Below, one piece after another: positions 42,005-51,393 of a DNA stretch of 64,000 nucleotides. The DNA lies in NCBI RefSeq assembly GCF_027107535.1, contig NZ_CP114283.1:1798001-1862000 (forward strand), written 5' to 3'. The DNA is from Streptomyces aurantiacus (lineage in GTDB: Bacteria; Actinomycetota; Actinomycetes; Streptomycetales; Streptomycetaceae). The position numbers and the translations under genes are program-made. A model generated the notes under the pieces. It saw only the letters and a list, made by a program, of their open reading frames with translations, was not told the origin of the DNA and did not search any database. Numbering within the stretch: the stretch's first letter is position 1; each line of letters starts with the position of its first letter.

Positions 42005-43009
42005 CTATTCGCCCTTCGCCGCCGTCAGGCCCTGGATTCTGCCCAGGAACTGCACCTTTGGGTTCTGTGCGGACCTCGCGGGGTCCAGGACCGCCTGGTT
42101 GGAGATGGACTCCAGGGTGAGGGACTGCTTGGGCTCGCCCGTCATCAGGGCCTTCACGTCGGCGTTGGTGACGTTGATGGGGACGCCCTGGGCCGCCGTC
42201 TGCTTCTGGTAGTGGCGGGTCGTGAAGAAGACGAGGGCGCCGCCGTCCGTGGTGCGCAGGCCGACCGGAGCGTAGTCGCCGGAGGCCAGCGGCTCGTCGA
42301 TGTACTGCTGGGCGAGACCGGGGCGGGCCGCGCTCGCCGCCCGGTCGGAGCGCCACTTGGTGGTGTGGGCGCCGGGGGCGAAGGCGTCGCCGCCGTCCTT
42401 CAGGTACGTCGCGTACTGCTGGGGCAGGCTCCTCGGGGCGACCGCCAGGTCCGCCGCGTCCGCCGTGACCGGCTCGGCCCAGCCGTCCTCGTCCTTCTTG
42501 AACTCCGGTATCTCCTTGGCGGCGGTGATCGTCAGATAGGAGACCTGCCACAGCTCGTTCGCGTCGCCACGGGTGAACACCAGCAGCCAACGGTCCTCAC
42601 CACGGCCCTTGTTGGCCTTCGAGTCGGCGACGAACCAGCGCGGCCAGCCGGCCTTCTCGGGAATGGTGAACTCGGTGTCGGTGAGCGTCAAAGGCACGTA
42701 GTCGGGATTGCCGCCCGGCTGGTTCGTGCCACCGGCCTTCAGCTTCGCCCCGTCGATGTCCCCGAGGGCGCCCGTGACCCGGTCCGCGTCCAGGGACGGG
42801 TCGTTGGCGCCGTTCGCCTCGTTGTAGGCGGCGGTGAAGTCCTTCAGGGCGCGCGCGGCCTCGGCCTTCGTGGCCCCGGGGAGGATCTCCCGTTCCCCGT
42901 GCACCACCACGCACCCGCTCGCCGTCACCGACAGCACGGTCACCGAGGCCGCTGTCAGCGCGCTCCGGCCAAGCCTGCGAGGCCTACGTGGGCCGCGATC
43001 CCTGCTCAT
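42005..43009 (-). CDS. Putative lipoprotein of unknown function
   Basis: A 334-residue exported protein. The N-terminus is basic (MSRDRGPRRPRRLGRSAL) with a hydrophobic stretch ending in the lipobox VTASGC (Cys33), so it should be lipid-anchored outside. The mature part has EARALKDFTAAYNEANGANDP and a conserved-looking WPRWFVADSKANKG segment; no enzymatic motif is recognised. It is conserved in size with hypothetical streptomycete lipoproteins, from memory only. It lies upstream (same strand) of the efe operon but about 0.15 kb separated on its far side. Confidence 0.7.
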   Translation of the reverse strand: MSRDRGPRRPRRLGRSALTAASVTVLSVTASGCVVVHGEREILPGATKAEAARALKDFTAAYNEANGANDPSLDADRVTGALGDIDGAKLKAGGTNQPGGNPDYVPLTLTDTEFTIPEKAGWPRWFVADSKANKGRGEDRWLLVFTRGDANELWQVSYLTITAAKEIPEFKKDEDGWAEPVTADAADLAVAPRSLPQQYATYLKDGGDAFAPGAHTTKWRSDRAASAARPGLAQQYIDEPLASGDYAPVGLRTTDGGALVFFTTRHYQKQTAAQGVPINVTNADVKALMTGEPKQSLTLESISNQAVLDPARSAQNPKVQFLGRIQGLTAAKGE

Positions 43010-43160
43010 CAGGTGCCTTCACCTTCCCCTTCCCGGAGGCGAAACCCTACCGGGGCCGGGAAGGACGCGGGCGGCGGGATCACGTACCGGGCCCGCACTG
43101 TGATCTATTGCGCTCGCGGCGGGATCCCGGGCGTCCGTTGCGGACCGCTTCCGCCCGGTC

Positions 43161-44018
43161 TCAGACCTCTTCGACCTCCTCGCGGAGCGGAGCGGACGGC
43201 TTCGCCCCCGCCCGGTCGGACCGTTGGGGCGCCAGGAAGAACGCGAGCGTAGGCACCAGGTACGCGACCCACACGACGACCTGGACGACGGTCGGATCGG
43301 GCTGGAAGTTGAGGACGCCCTTCAGGAGCGTGCCGTACCAGCTGTCCGGGGGGATGGTCCCGCTGATGTCGAAGGCCTTGTTCGTCAGGCCCGGCAGGAA
43401 GTCCGCCTCCTGGAGGTCGTGGACGCCGTACGCGAGGACGCCCGCGGCCACGATCACCAGCATGCCGCCGGTCCAGGTGAAGAACTTGGCGAGGTCGATG
43501 CGGACCGCGCCCCGGTAGAAGAGGTAGCCGAGCACGACCGCGGTCAGGATGCCGAGAAGCACGCCGATCAGCGGGCCCTGGGTGCCGTCGCCCGACGCGC
43601 GCACGGACGCCCAGACGAACAGGGCCGTCTCCAGGCCCTCGCGCCCCACCGCCAGGAACGCCGTCGCGACCAGCGCACCCGTACCCATCCGCAGGGCCGC
43701 GTCCAGCTTGCCGTGCAGTTCGGACCTCAGGTGCCGGGCGGTCCGCCGCATCCAGAAGACCATCCACGTCACCAGGCCGACGGCGACGATGGACAGCGAA
43801 CCACCGAGCGCCTCCTGCGCCTCGAACGTCAGCTCCTGGGAGCCGAATTCAAGGGCGAAGCCGAAGCCGAGGGCGATCCCCACCGCGACGCCGATGCCTA
43901 TCCAGACGGGCTTCAGGGCGTCCCGGCGGTCCGTCTTCACCAGGTAGGCGATGAGGATGCAGACGACGAGGCTCGCCTCCAGGCCCTCGCGCAGACCGAT
44001 CAGATAGTTGCCGAACAC
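43161..44018 (-). CDS. efeU: EfeU, FTR1-type high-affinity iron permease
   Basis: A 285-residue membrane permease with seven hydrophobic helices. The two iron-transport motifs REGLE are at residues 10-14 (LIGLREGLEASLVV) and near 126 (AVGREGLETALFV). It takes up ferric iron, or iron oxidised by the companion EfeB/EfeO. It is the third gene after efeO and efeB, with the start three bases past the efeB stop. The cytoplasmic C-terminus is charged (PLREEVEEV). Confidence 0.92.
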   Translation of the reverse strand: MFGNYLIGLREGLEASLVVCILIAYLVKTDRRDALKPVWIGIGVAVGIALGFGFALEFGSQELTFEAQEALGGSLSIVAVGLVTWMVFWMRRTARHLRSELHGKLDAALRMGTGALVATAFLAVGREGLETALFVWASVRASGDGTQGPLIGVLLGILTAVVLGYLFYRGAVRIDLAKFFTWTGGMLVIVAAGVLAYGVHDLQEADFLPGLTNKAFDISGTIPPDSWYGTLLKGVLNFQPDPTVVQVVVWVAYLVPTLAFFLAPQRSDRAGAKPSAPLREEVEEV

Positions 44019-44021
44019 GGC

Positions 44022-45395
44022 CTACGCCTCCTTGGGGTCCTTCGAGAACAGCGCCCGGCCCCACCAGTCGTCCTTGTCACGGACGCCGGGCGGAATCGCG
44101 AAGATCGCTGAACCCACGTGCTGGATGTACTCGTTGAGCGCGTCCGGCGCCAGGCTCCGCTGCACCGGGATGAAGCCCTTGCGCACGTCCCGCTGGTAGG
44201 CGAGGAAGAACAGGCCCGCGTCCAGGCGGCCCAGCCCGTCCGTGCCGTCCGTGAAGGAGTAGCCGCGGCGCAGGAGCGTCGCCCCGGCGTTGGTGTCCGG
44301 GTGCGCGAGCCGTACGTGCGCGTCGGGCTTCATCGCCTTCAGGAACGGCTTGTCCCGCTCCTTCGCCTTCCCGACCGGAGCACCCTCGCCCTTGTCGCGG
44401 CCGAAGATGTCCTCCTGCTCCTGGAGGGAGGTCCGGTCCCACGTCTCGATGTTCATGCGGATGCGCCGGGCCACGAGGTACGAGCCGCCCGTCATCCAGG
44501 CCGGTCCGTCCTTCTCCTCGACCCACACGAACTTCTTCAGCCGGTCCGTCTCCGTGCCCGCGATGTTGCGGGTGCCGTCCTTGAACCCCATGAGGTTGCG
44601 GGGGGTCTGGGCCTCCGGAGTCGTCGAGGACGTCTTGCCGAAGCCCAGCTGGGACCAGCGGACGACGACCTTGCCGAAGCCGATCCGGGCAAGGTTGCGG
44701 ATCGCGTGCACCGCGACCTGCGGGTCGTCCGCGCACGCCTGGACGCACAGGTCGCCGCCGCTGCGGTTCCCGTCGAGGTTGTCGCCCGCGAACTTCGGCA
44801 GCTCGACGAGGGCCTGCGGCCGCCGGTCCGCGAGGTCGAACCGCTCGAACAGCGAGGGGCCGAAACCGATGGTCAGGGTCAGCCGCGACGGCTTGAGCCC
44901 GAGCGCCTCACCGGTGTCGTCCGGCGGAGCCTCGGCCAGACCGCCGTACGCGCCCTCGCCCACCGCGTGCCCGGCGGTCATCCGCCGGGCCGCCTCGGTC
45001 CAGTCCTTCAGCAGCTGGACGAACGCGGCCCGGTCCGTCGTCTTCACGTCGAAGGCGGCGAAGTGCAGCCGGTCCTGCACCGGGGTGGCGATGCCCGCCT
45101 GGTGGGTGCCGTGGAAGGCGACCGCGGCGCCCGCCCCGGCGGCGGTCGGTTCGACGTCGTCGCCGCTGCGGGTCGCGGCCACCGCCCCGCCTGCCGCGGC
45201 GGCACCCAGCGCGAGCCCGGCACCGCCCCAGCCGATCAGCGAACGCCGGGACGGCGTACGGGAGTCGGAGCCCGCCCGGGCCGTGGAGTCCGCCTGGTCC
45301 GTGGAGCCGGTCCGGGCCGCGGAATCGGTCCGGCCGGCGGAATCACCGGCATTCGTGCTGTTCGCGGCGTCCGTGGGGTTCGTGGCGTCCGTCAT
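44022..45395 (-). CDS. efeB: EfeB, Tat-exported DyP-type heme peroxidase
   Basis: A 457-residue dye-decolourising peroxidase. The N-terminal 47 residues are Thr/Asn/Ala/Asp-rich, then SRRSLIGWGGAGLALGAAAAGG forms the Tat signal. DyP features: GFKDGTRN (GxxDG, catalytic Asp) near residue 272, RLAHPDTN with the proximal heme His near 365, and GLFFLAYQRD near 400. It oxidises ferrous iron or heme and passes iron to EfeO/EfeU. Second gene of the operon. The unusual length comes from the acidic repeat-like leader. Confidence 0.92.
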   Translation of the reverse strand: MTDATNPTDAANSTNAGDSAGRTDSAARTGSTDQADSTARAGSDSRTPSRRSLIGWGGAGLALGAAAAGGAVAATRSGDDVEPTAAGAGAAVAFHGTHQAGIATPVQDRLHFAAFDVKTTDRAAFVQLLKDWTEAARRMTAGHAVGEGAYGGLAEAPPDDTGEALGLKPSRLTLTIGFGPSLFERFDLADRRPQALVELPKFAGDNLDGNRSGGDLCVQACADDPQVAVHAIRNLARIGFGKVVVRWSQLGFGKTSSTTPEAQTPRNLMGFKDGTRNIAGTETDRLKKFVWVEEKDGPAWMTGGSYLVARRIRMNIETWDRTSLQEQEDIFGRDKGEGAPVGKAKERDKPFLKAMKPDAHVRLAHPDTNAGATLLRRGYSFTDGTDGLGRLDAGLFFLAYQRDVRKGFIPVQRSLAPDALNEYIQHVGSAIFAIPPGVRDKDDWWGRALFSKDPKEA

Positions 45396-45409
45396 GGCGT
45401 CAGGCCCCC

Positions 45410-46561
45410 CTACTTCACCACGGCGGCGGCGAGCTTGGACAGCGGCTCCGCGAGCGCGTTCACCGCGTCCGAGAGCTCCTTGCGGTCGGCCTTGCCGACC
45501 TTGTCGTACGAGGTGAACTCGTAGGAGTTCTTGTCCTTGCGGTACTTGTCCAGCAGCGTGTCGAGCGCCGCGAACTGCGTGTCGAGCTCCTTCGTCAGCG
45601 CCGCGTCGTTCTCCGAGGCGACCGGCTTCAGCAGCTCGTACGACTTCTCGGCGCCCTCGACGTTCGCCTTGAAGTCGACCAGGTCGGTGTGCGAGTAGCG
45701 CTCCTCCTCGCCGGTGACCTTGCCGGTGGCGACCTCGTCCAGGAGTTCCTTGGCGCCGTTGGCCATCGAGGTCGGGGTGATCTCCGCCTTGCCGACCCGG
45801 TTCTGCCAGTCCTCCAGGTCCTTGACCAACTGGTCGGCGAGCTCGGAGTCCCGGTCGGTGAGCTTCTTGTCCTTCCAGAGCGAGCGCTCCAGGCGGTGCC
45901 AGCCGGTCCAGTCCTTCTCCAGGTCCTGGCCCTCCTCCAGACCGTCCTCGCGCAGGTCGACCTTCGGGTCGATGTCGCCGAACGACTCGGCGACCGGCTC
46001 GGTCCGCTCCCAGCCGATGCGCGAGTCGGCGTAGGCCTTCTTCGCGGCCTCGATGTCACCGGCCTTGACGGCGTCGGTGAAGACCTTGGCCTTGGGCAGC
46101 GTCTCGTCCGCCTGCTCCTGCGCGTACTCCCGGTAGGAGGCGACCGCCGCGTCCAGGCGCGGGTCGCGCTCGGCGACCTTGCCGGTGCCGGTGGCCTTGA
46201 CGTCCTGACGGATGCCCTTGCCCTTCATGCCGGGCTTGCAGGCGATCCGGTAGTCGCCCGCCTTCACCTCGGCGGTGACTTTCTGGCTGGTGCCGGGGCC
46301 TATGTTCTCGCGCTCGGTGACGATCCGGTCGTCGGGGAAGAGGAGATAGACCTCGGTGACCTTGGAGCCCTTGTTGGTCACGTCGATCTGGACGTGACCG
46401 GCGGGGAACTCCTTCTTCGACACCTCGCACTTGGTGTCCGTGGCCGTCACCTCGACGACACGGTCGTCGCCGGACGCGTCGCTCTTCTCGGTGCAACCCG
46501 TGACAGCGGCCAGCGCCGCCACGGTCGCGGCGGCGGTGACGGAGAGTCGGACGGCTCGCAT
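45410..46561 (-). CDS. efeO: EfeO, periplasmic/lipoprotein iron-uptake component
   Basis: A 383-residue lipoprotein: lipobox AAVTGC (Cys22). An N-terminal cupredoxin-like domain (about 40-130) is followed by an imelysin (M75) domain with the HxxE-like GWHRLERSLWKD motif near 222. It binds ferric or ferrous iron outside and delivers it to EfeU. It is the promoter-proximal gene of efeO-efeB-efeU (15 bases before efeB); an iron box candidate lies about 57 bases upstream. Confidence 0.92.
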   Translation of the reverse strand: MRAVRLSVTAAATVAALAAVTGCTEKSDASGDDRVVEVTATDTKCEVSKKEFPAGHVQIDVTNKGSKVTEVYLLFPDDRIVTERENIGPGTSQKVTAEVKAGDYRIACKPGMKGKGIRQDVKATGTGKVAERDPRLDAAVASYREYAQEQADETLPKAKVFTDAVKAGDIEAAKKAYADSRIGWERTEPVAESFGDIDPKVDLREDGLEEGQDLEKDWTGWHRLERSLWKDKKLTDRDSELADQLVKDLEDWQNRVGKAEITPTSMANGAKELLDEVATGKVTGEEERYSHTDLVDFKANVEGAEKSYELLKPVASENDAALTKELDTQFAALDTLLDKYRKDKNSYEFTSYDKVGKADRKELSDAVNALAEPLSKLAAAVVK

Positions 46562-46617
46562 ACAGGCTCCAAGAGGGTCACAGGGCAGGCAGAGGTTCCG
46601 AGTGAGGCTGGCCTAAC

Positions 46618-46636
46618 TTATCTGAGGCTTACCTGA
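46618..46636. promoter_or_regulatory. Candidate iron box (DmdR/DtxR) upstream of efeO
   Basis: TTATCTGAGGCTTACCTGA matches about 15 of 19 positions of the streptomycete iron box TTAGGTTAGGCTAACCTAA (W positions allowed). A second imperfect match overlaps just to the left. It lies 57 bases before the efeO start. Confidence 0.55.
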
Positions 46637-46738
46637 CCGAAAGACGCCCGTCCAGTGATTCAGCTCTCATGGACGCCGTATGAGCACGACCGGGTCACGG
46701 AGGCCCAATACACCCCCCACGTAACGGTCAAAGACGGG

Positions 46739-47572
46739 TCAAGAACCCCGCACGGGGGCCACCAGGACCCCACCGGTGCGCGGGTGGGCGAAGACCTCCA
46801 CCGGCTGTTTGTAGACGTCCGAAAGCAGTCGGTCGGTGAAGACCTCGGCCGGCGCCCCGTCGGCCACCGCGCGCCCGGCGCACAGGATCACCACCCGGTG
46901 CGCGTACGCCGCCGCGAGGCCCAGATCGTGCAGCACCACGACCACCGCGTCCCCGTCGCGTGCCCTGTCCCGGCAGATCCGCAGCACCAGTTCCTGGTGC
47001 CGCAGGTCCAGAGCGGCCGTCGGCTCGTCGAGCAGCAGCAGCCGGGTCCGCTGGGCGAGCACCCGGGCGAGCGCGACCCTGGCCCGCTCGCCGCCGCTGA
47101 GCGCCGAGAAGGGCCGGGCCGCGAACTCGGTGACCTCCGTCGCCGCCATGGCCGCGGTCACCGCCTCGTCGTCCGTCTCCCTCGTGTACTCCTGCGCCCC
47201 GCCCGCCCAGGGCGCCCGCCCCATCCGTACGACCTCCTCGACCGGGAACGGGAAGGAGAGCGACGCGGACTGGGGGAGCACCGCCCGGCGCAGGGCCAGT
47301 TCGTGCGCCGACCAGCCGGACACGGGGCGGCCGTGGACGCGTACGACACCCGCGTCGGCCGGGAGGTCGGCGGCGAGCGCGCCCAACAGGGTGGACTTGC
47401 CCGCCCCGTTGGGGCCGACCAGTGCCAGCACCTCGCCCGCGCGGGCCCTGACGTCCACGCCGGACAGCACCTCGCGGGCGCCGAGCCGGACCCGCAGGGC
47501 CTCGGCCTCGGCGAGTACGTCGCCGGGCGCCACGGGGTCCGGCGGAGCGGTCCTCGTGCGGAGCCACCTCAT
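46739..47572 (-). CDS. hmuV: HmuV, heme ABC transporter ATP-binding protein
   Basis: A 277-residue ATPase. Walker A GPNGAGKST near residues 53-61, LPQSASLSFPFPVEEVVRMGRAPW (heme-type Q-loop region), signature ALSGGERARVALARV near 150, Walker B LLLLDEPTAALD and VVLHDLGLA (H-loop). The FPVEEVVRMGR sequence is characteristic of HmuV/heme and siderophore importers. The start overlaps the hmuU stop (ATGA). It powers heme uptake through HmuU. Confidence 0.92.
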   Translation of the reverse strand: MRWLRTRTAPPDPVAPGDVLAEAEALRVRLGAREVLSGVDVRARAGEVLALVGPNGAGKSTLLGALAADLPADAGVVRVHGRPVSGWSAHELALRRAVLPQSASLSFPFPVEEVVRMGRAPWAGGAQEYTRETDDEAVTAAMAATEVTEFAARPFSALSGGERARVALARVLAQRTRLLLLDEPTAALDLRHQELVLRICRDRARDGDAVVVVLHDLGLAAAYAHRVVILCAGRAVADGAPAEVFTDRLLSDVYKQPVEVFAHPRTGGVLVAPVRGS

Positions 47573-48678
47573 GCCCAGCCTCCCTGCCTGCGACGGGTCC
47601 TGCGCAGCAGCCAGAAGAAGAACGGGCTGCCGAAGAGCGCGGTCAGTACACCGAGCGGCAGCTCGGCGGGCTCGGCGACGGTCCGGGCCGCGAGGTCGCC
47701 CGCGAGCAGCACCACCGCACCGCCCAGGGCGCTGCCCGGAAGGAGGAAACGATGACCCGGGCCCGCCGCCATGCGCAGCAGGTGCGGGACGACGAGCCCG
47801 ACGAAACCGATGACGCCGGAGACGCTGACGGCCGCGGCGGTCAGCAGCGCGACCACCAGGACCAGGACGATCCGGAGCCGCTCGACGTCCACACCCAGGT
47901 GCCGCGCCGGACGCTCGCCGAGAGCCAGCAGGTCCAGCTTCCGTGCGTAGAGCGGAGCTACGACCAGTCCCGCCGCCGCGCACGGCAGCACCGCCAGCAC
48001 CTTCGGCCAGGTCGCCTGGGAGAGCGAGCCGAGCTGCCAGAAGGTGATCTGGTTCACCGCCGCGGTGTCGGCCAGGAAGATGAACAGGCCGATCAGCGCG
48101 CCCGCGAAGGCGTTCACCGCGATACCGGTGAGGATCAGCGTCACGACCTCCGTACGGCCGCCCGAGCGGGACATCGAGTACACGAGCAGCGCCGTGCCGA
48201 GCCCCGCGACGAAGGCGAAGGCCGGAACCGTCCAGGTGCCGAGGAAGCCGAGACCGAGCGAGATCGCGGCCACCGCGCCGACCGCAGCCCCCGACGAGAC
48301 GCCGATGACGCCCGGTTCGGCGAGCGGGTTGCCGAACACGCCCTGCATGAGCGCGCCCGCGCAGCCGAGCGAGGCACCGACGAGCAGTGCGAGCACGATC
48401 CGCGGGAAGCGCACGTTCCAGAGCACCGACTCGGGGACGCGGGGCAGTTCGCCGCCGCCCAGGCCCGCGCGGTGCGCGACGGACGCCAGGACGTCACCGG
48501 GCGGGATCTCGTACGCGCCGAGTCCGGCGGAGGCCAGGGTGAGCAGCAGGAGGAGGGCGGCCAGGCCGATGCCGAGCAGCCAGGTTGCGCCGCGACGGGA
48601 CCGGCGGGGAGGGGGGCTCGCGGGCGGGGCCTGCGGGACCAGGCCCTCGTGGGCGGCGGCCTTGTCGGTCACGGTCAC
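47569..48678 (-). CDS. hmuU: HmuU, FecCD-family heme permease
   Basis: A 369-residue permease with about ten membrane helices. FecCD features: RFPRIVLALLVGASLGCAGALMQGVFGNPLAEPGVIGVSSGAA near residues 92-134, ITFWQLGSLSQATW near 210, and the coupling segment GVIGFVGLVVPHLLRM near 298-313. GTG start overlapping the hmuT stop (GTGA). It forms the membrane channel of the heme importer. An Ala/Pro-rich cytoplasmic tail precedes TM1. Confidence 0.93.
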   Translation of the reverse strand: MTVTDKAAAHEGLVPQAPPASPPPRRSRRGATWLLGIGLAALLLLLTLASAGLGAYEIPPGDVLASVAHRAGLGGGELPRVPESVLWNVRFPRIVLALLVGASLGCAGALMQGVFGNPLAEPGVIGVSSGAAVGAVAAISLGLGFLGTWTVPAFAFVAGLGTALLVYSMSRSGGRTEVVTLILTGIAVNAFAGALIGLFIFLADTAAVNQITFWQLGSLSQATWPKVLAVLPCAAAGLVVAPLYARKLDLLALGERPARHLGVDVERLRIVLVLVVALLTAAAVSVSGVIGFVGLVVPHLLRMAAGPGHRFLLPGSALGGAVVLLAGDLAARTVAEPAELPLGVLTALFGSPFFFWLLRRTRRRQGGWA

Positions 48679-49676
48679 TCGGTGTCCTCGTACAACTGGC
48701 TGACGATGGACTTGAGTACCTGGTCCGTGCGGGGGCCGTAGTTGAGGAGGACACCGTCCTCGACCGAGACGACCCGGCGGTCCATCCCGGCGGGGGTCTG
48801 TGCGACGCCCGGAATCCCGACCAGGCCGTCCATGCCGCCGACGGACTCCAGGCCCTTGGACATGACGAGGATCGCGTCGGGGGCAGCCTGGGCGAGGGCC
48901 TCCGTGGTGATCGCTGTGAAGTCCTTCTTCAGACCCGCCTCGGCGCCTGCGTCCACGGCACCGGCCGCTTCGAGCAGGGAGGTGGCCCCCGAGCCCCTGC
49001 CTCCGATCAGATAGACGGACGCGGAGCCGCGGAGGTACAGGAACGCCACACGCGGCTTGTCGGTGCGCTGCGGAATGTCCTTGCGCACGGCGGCGATCCG
49101 CTGTTCGGAGCGCCGGGTCAGTTCCTTCCCCGCGGCGCTGACTCCGAGGGCGTCGGCGACCGCCTCGATCCGCGGGCCCACGTCGTCGAGGCCCCGGGCC
49201 GGGGCGACGACGAGGACGGGTATGCCCGCGTCGCGGATCTGGCTCATCGCCTCCGCCGGCCCGGTGGTCGCCTCGGCGAGCACGAGGTCGGGCTTCAGCG
49301 ACAGCACGCTCTCCGCGGAGACGTCGTGGTTGCGGGTGACCACCGGCAGTTTCTCCGCCTGCGCGAAGGTGGCGGTGATGTCACGGGCGACGACACGGTC
49401 GCCGAGGCCCAGGGTGAAGACGATCTCGCTGAGGCTGCCGGAGAGCGGCACGACGCGTCCGGCGTCCTCGACCGTGACGTCACGGCCGTCGGACGAGCGC
49501 ACGGTGACCGGGAGCCGGGGGGCGGGGGTGTCCGTCAGGGGCTCGACACGGTCTGCGGCGGCGCCGGCCCCGGCCTCGGCCGCCGGCTCGCTCGCGGACG
49601 ATCCCGCCTCGGAGGAACAGCCCGTCGCCGTGATCGCCAGCACCGCAAGCAGTGCTCCCGCCACTCGTACACGCAT
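48675..49676 (-). CDS. hmuT: HmuT, heme-binding ABC lipoprotein
   Basis: A 333-residue substrate-binding lipoprotein of the TroA-like/heme (PF01497) fold. The signal ends at the lipobox ITATGC (Cys20). The N-terminal lobe has GRVVPLSGSLSEIVFTLGLGDRVVARD; the conserved loop TRNHDVSAESVLSLKPDLVLAE contains a His/Tyr-type heme ligand candidate; the long helix links to the C-lobe with LLEAAGAVDAGAEAGL. First gene of hmuTUV with overlapping starts. An iron box lies between this gene and htaA. Confidence 0.92.
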   Translation of the reverse strand: MRVRVAGALLAVLAITATGCSSEAGSSASEPAAEAGAGAAADRVEPLTDTPAPRLPVTVRSSDGRDVTVEDAGRVVPLSGSLSEIVFTLGLGDRVVARDITATFAQAEKLPVVTRNHDVSAESVLSLKPDLVLAEATTGPAEAMSQIRDAGIPVLVVAPARGLDDVGPRIEAVADALGVSAAGKELTRRSEQRIAAVRKDIPQRTDKPRVAFLYLRGSASVYLIGGRGSGATSLLEAAGAVDAGAEAGLKKDFTAITTEALAQAAPDAILVMSKGLESVGGMDGLVGIPGVAQTPAGMDRRVVSVEDGVLLNYGPRTDQVLKSIVSQLYEDTE

Positions 49677-49717
49677 GCGTCGCACGACCGCGTCTGTCCT
49701 TCCGGTTGACCGGTACG

Positions 49718-49795
49718 GCAGGGGCCGCGCCCCTGTCAGGGGCGCGGGGAACCGCGCGACCAGCCACGACCGGCCGGCTGCCGACAAGAACCCGC
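49718..49795 (-). repeat. Dispersed repeat copy, with a 10-bp hairpin
   Basis: On the minus strand it reads as the repeat leader and GTTCCCCGCGCCCCT core seen at 34.2 and 41.8 kb. CCGCGCCCCT (49724-49733) and AGGGGCGCGG around a 3-base loop (49734-49746) make a strong hairpin. This copy sits 5' of hmuT, between it and the divergent htaA promoter region, unlike the others. Confidence 0.75.
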
Positions 49796-49843
49796 GGTCC
49801 CTCTTCTGTCTCATCCGGTGCTTCCCGCCCCGGCGGACATAGC

Positions 49844-49862
49844 TTAGGTTAGCCTTACCTAT
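49844..49862. promoter_or_regulatory. Iron box (DmdR/DtxR operator) between hmuT and htaA
   Basis: TTAGGTTAGCCTTACCTAT matches 17-18 of 19 positions of the iron-box consensus. It lies 55 bases before htaA and about 170 before hmuT, so it can control the divergent heme genes. Iron-loaded DmdR1/DtxR would repress here. Confidence 0.85.
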
Positions 49863-49916
49863 CTCGCCAGGATGGCATCACATCCGGCCAGATCCCGCCC
49901 GCTCCGGAGGACGTCC

Positions 49917-51329
49917 ATGCCCTCGCACCCACGCACCTGCGTGACCCTGCTCTGTGCAGCGGTCCTGGTGGCACTGCTCCCGGCCGGCCAGGCCCAGGCG
50001 GCGAACCGGACCGTGCAGGGCGGCCGCCTGGACTGGGGCATCAAATCCTCCTTCCAGAGCTACGTCACCGGACCGATAGCAAACGGCTCCTTCTCGCTCA
50101 CCGGTGGCGCCGCAACGGTCGGCGGCAGCCAGTTCCGCTTCCACTCGGCGACCGGCACGTACGACGGCTCCTCGGGCTCCTTCAACGCCGGTTTCTCCGG
50201 CGGAGTCCACTTCCTCGGCCACAAGAAGGGCGACGGCAGCCACCAGCTCGACCTGACGATCAGCCGCCCCACCGTCCGCCTCGCGGGCAACGGCGGCACC
50301 CTCTACGCCGACGTCACCAGCAAGGCGAAGGGCACCGGGGCGGTCACGACGTCCTCACAGGTGCCCTTCGCCTCCCTCTCGTTGGGCGGCATCGACATGA
50401 AGGGCGGCGGCAACGCCGTCCAGCTGAACAACCTGCCCGCCACGCTGACCGCCCAGGGCGCCAAGTCCTTCGCCGGGTACTACACGGCGGGCACCGCCCT
50501 CGACCCGGTCAGCCTCTCCGCGGACGTGAAGCCGGCGGCCGCCGCCGAGCCGTCGCGTACGCCGACCCCCTCCCCGTCCAAGTCCAAGGCGAAGAAGGAG
50601 ACTTCCGGCCGGATCGAGGACGGCGCCGTCGACTGGGGTGTGCGCAGGACCTTCCGCGAGTACGTCACCGGAGCCATCGCCGACGGCGAGTGGAAGCTCA
50701 GCGGGGGCGCCCAGGACGGCGGTGCGCTCTTCCGCTTCCCCGAGGGCTCGGGCACCTACGACGAGAAGAAACAGACCCTCGACGCGACCTTCGCCGGAGC
50801 CGTCCGCTTCACCGGCGAACAGGGCCTCGACCTGGAGCTCGGCAAGGTACGGACCGAGGTCACGGACAGCGGGAAGGGCACGCTCTACGCCGACGTCACC
50901 AGCGGCAGCGCCACGGAGAAGAAGGTGCCGCTCGTCATCTTCACCGCCAAGGACCTCAAGCCGAAGGACGGCCTCGCCCGGGTGACCGAGGCGCCCGCGA
51001 AGCTCACCGCCGAAGGGGCCGAGGCCTTCGGCGGGATGTACAGGGCGGGCACGGCGATGGACCCGGTCTCCCTCGCCGTCGCACTGACCGACAGCGCGGA
51101 ACTGCCCGCCCTGCCCGATCTGGGCAGCACGGAGTCGGCCACTCCCGAAGCCGCCGCGGACGAGCCGAAGACCGCGGAGCCCAGGACGGAGGCCACCGCG
51201 AGCGAGACGGGCTTCCCCGTCCTGCCCGTCGGCCTCGCGGCCGCTTCCCTGATCGCGGTGGCCGCCGCCCTTCTCGTCGTCCGCAGGCGCCGTGCGCGGC
51301 CGGCCGGCGGCGCCCCCGAAGAGAGCTGA
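49917..51329 (+). CDS. HtaA-domain heme-binding surface protein, two domains
   Basis: A 470-residue exported protein. Signal peptide MPSHPRTCVTLLCAAVLVALLPAG(Q)AQA; two HtaA domains, at about residues 32-200 and 235-395, each opening with LDWGIKSSFQSYVTG or VDWGVRRTFREYVTGAI, which carry the Tyr heme ligand region. A Ser/Pro/Lys linker and a C-terminal hydrophobic helix with a basic tail (LLVVRRRRARP) follow. The motif before it (ASETGFPVLPVG) is only weakly sortase-like. HtaA proteins capture heme or hemoglobin at the surface and pass it to HmuT. ATG 49917 follows CGGAGG. Controlled by the adjacent iron box. Confidence 0.9.
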   Translation: MPSHPRTCVTLLCAAVLVALLPAGQAQAANRTVQGGRLDWGIKSSFQSYVTGPIANGSFSLTGGAATVGGSQFRFHSATGTYDGSSGSFNAGFSGGVHFLGHKKGDGSHQLDLTISRPTVRLAGNGGTLYADVTSKAKGTGAVTTSSQVPFASLSLGGIDMKGGGNAVQLNNLPATLTAQGAKSFAGYYTAGTALDPVSLSADVKPAAAAEPSRTPTPSPSKSKAKKETSGRIEDGAVDWGVRRTFREYVTGAIADGEWKLSGGAQDGGALFRFPEGSGTYDEKKQTLDATFAGAVRFTGEQGLDLELGKVRTEVTDSGKGTLYADVTSGSATEKKVPLVIFTAKDLKPKDGLARVTEAPAKLTAEGAEAFGGMYRAGTAMDPVSLAVALTDSAELPALPDLGSTESATPEAAADEPKTAEPRTEATASETGFPVLPVGLAAASLIAVAAALLVVRRRRARPAGGAPEES

Positions 51330-51393
51330 ACTCTCCACCGCCGTCCGCCGGTCGAGCGGACTCCCGCCCACCTATCCGAGGAGAAACACGACC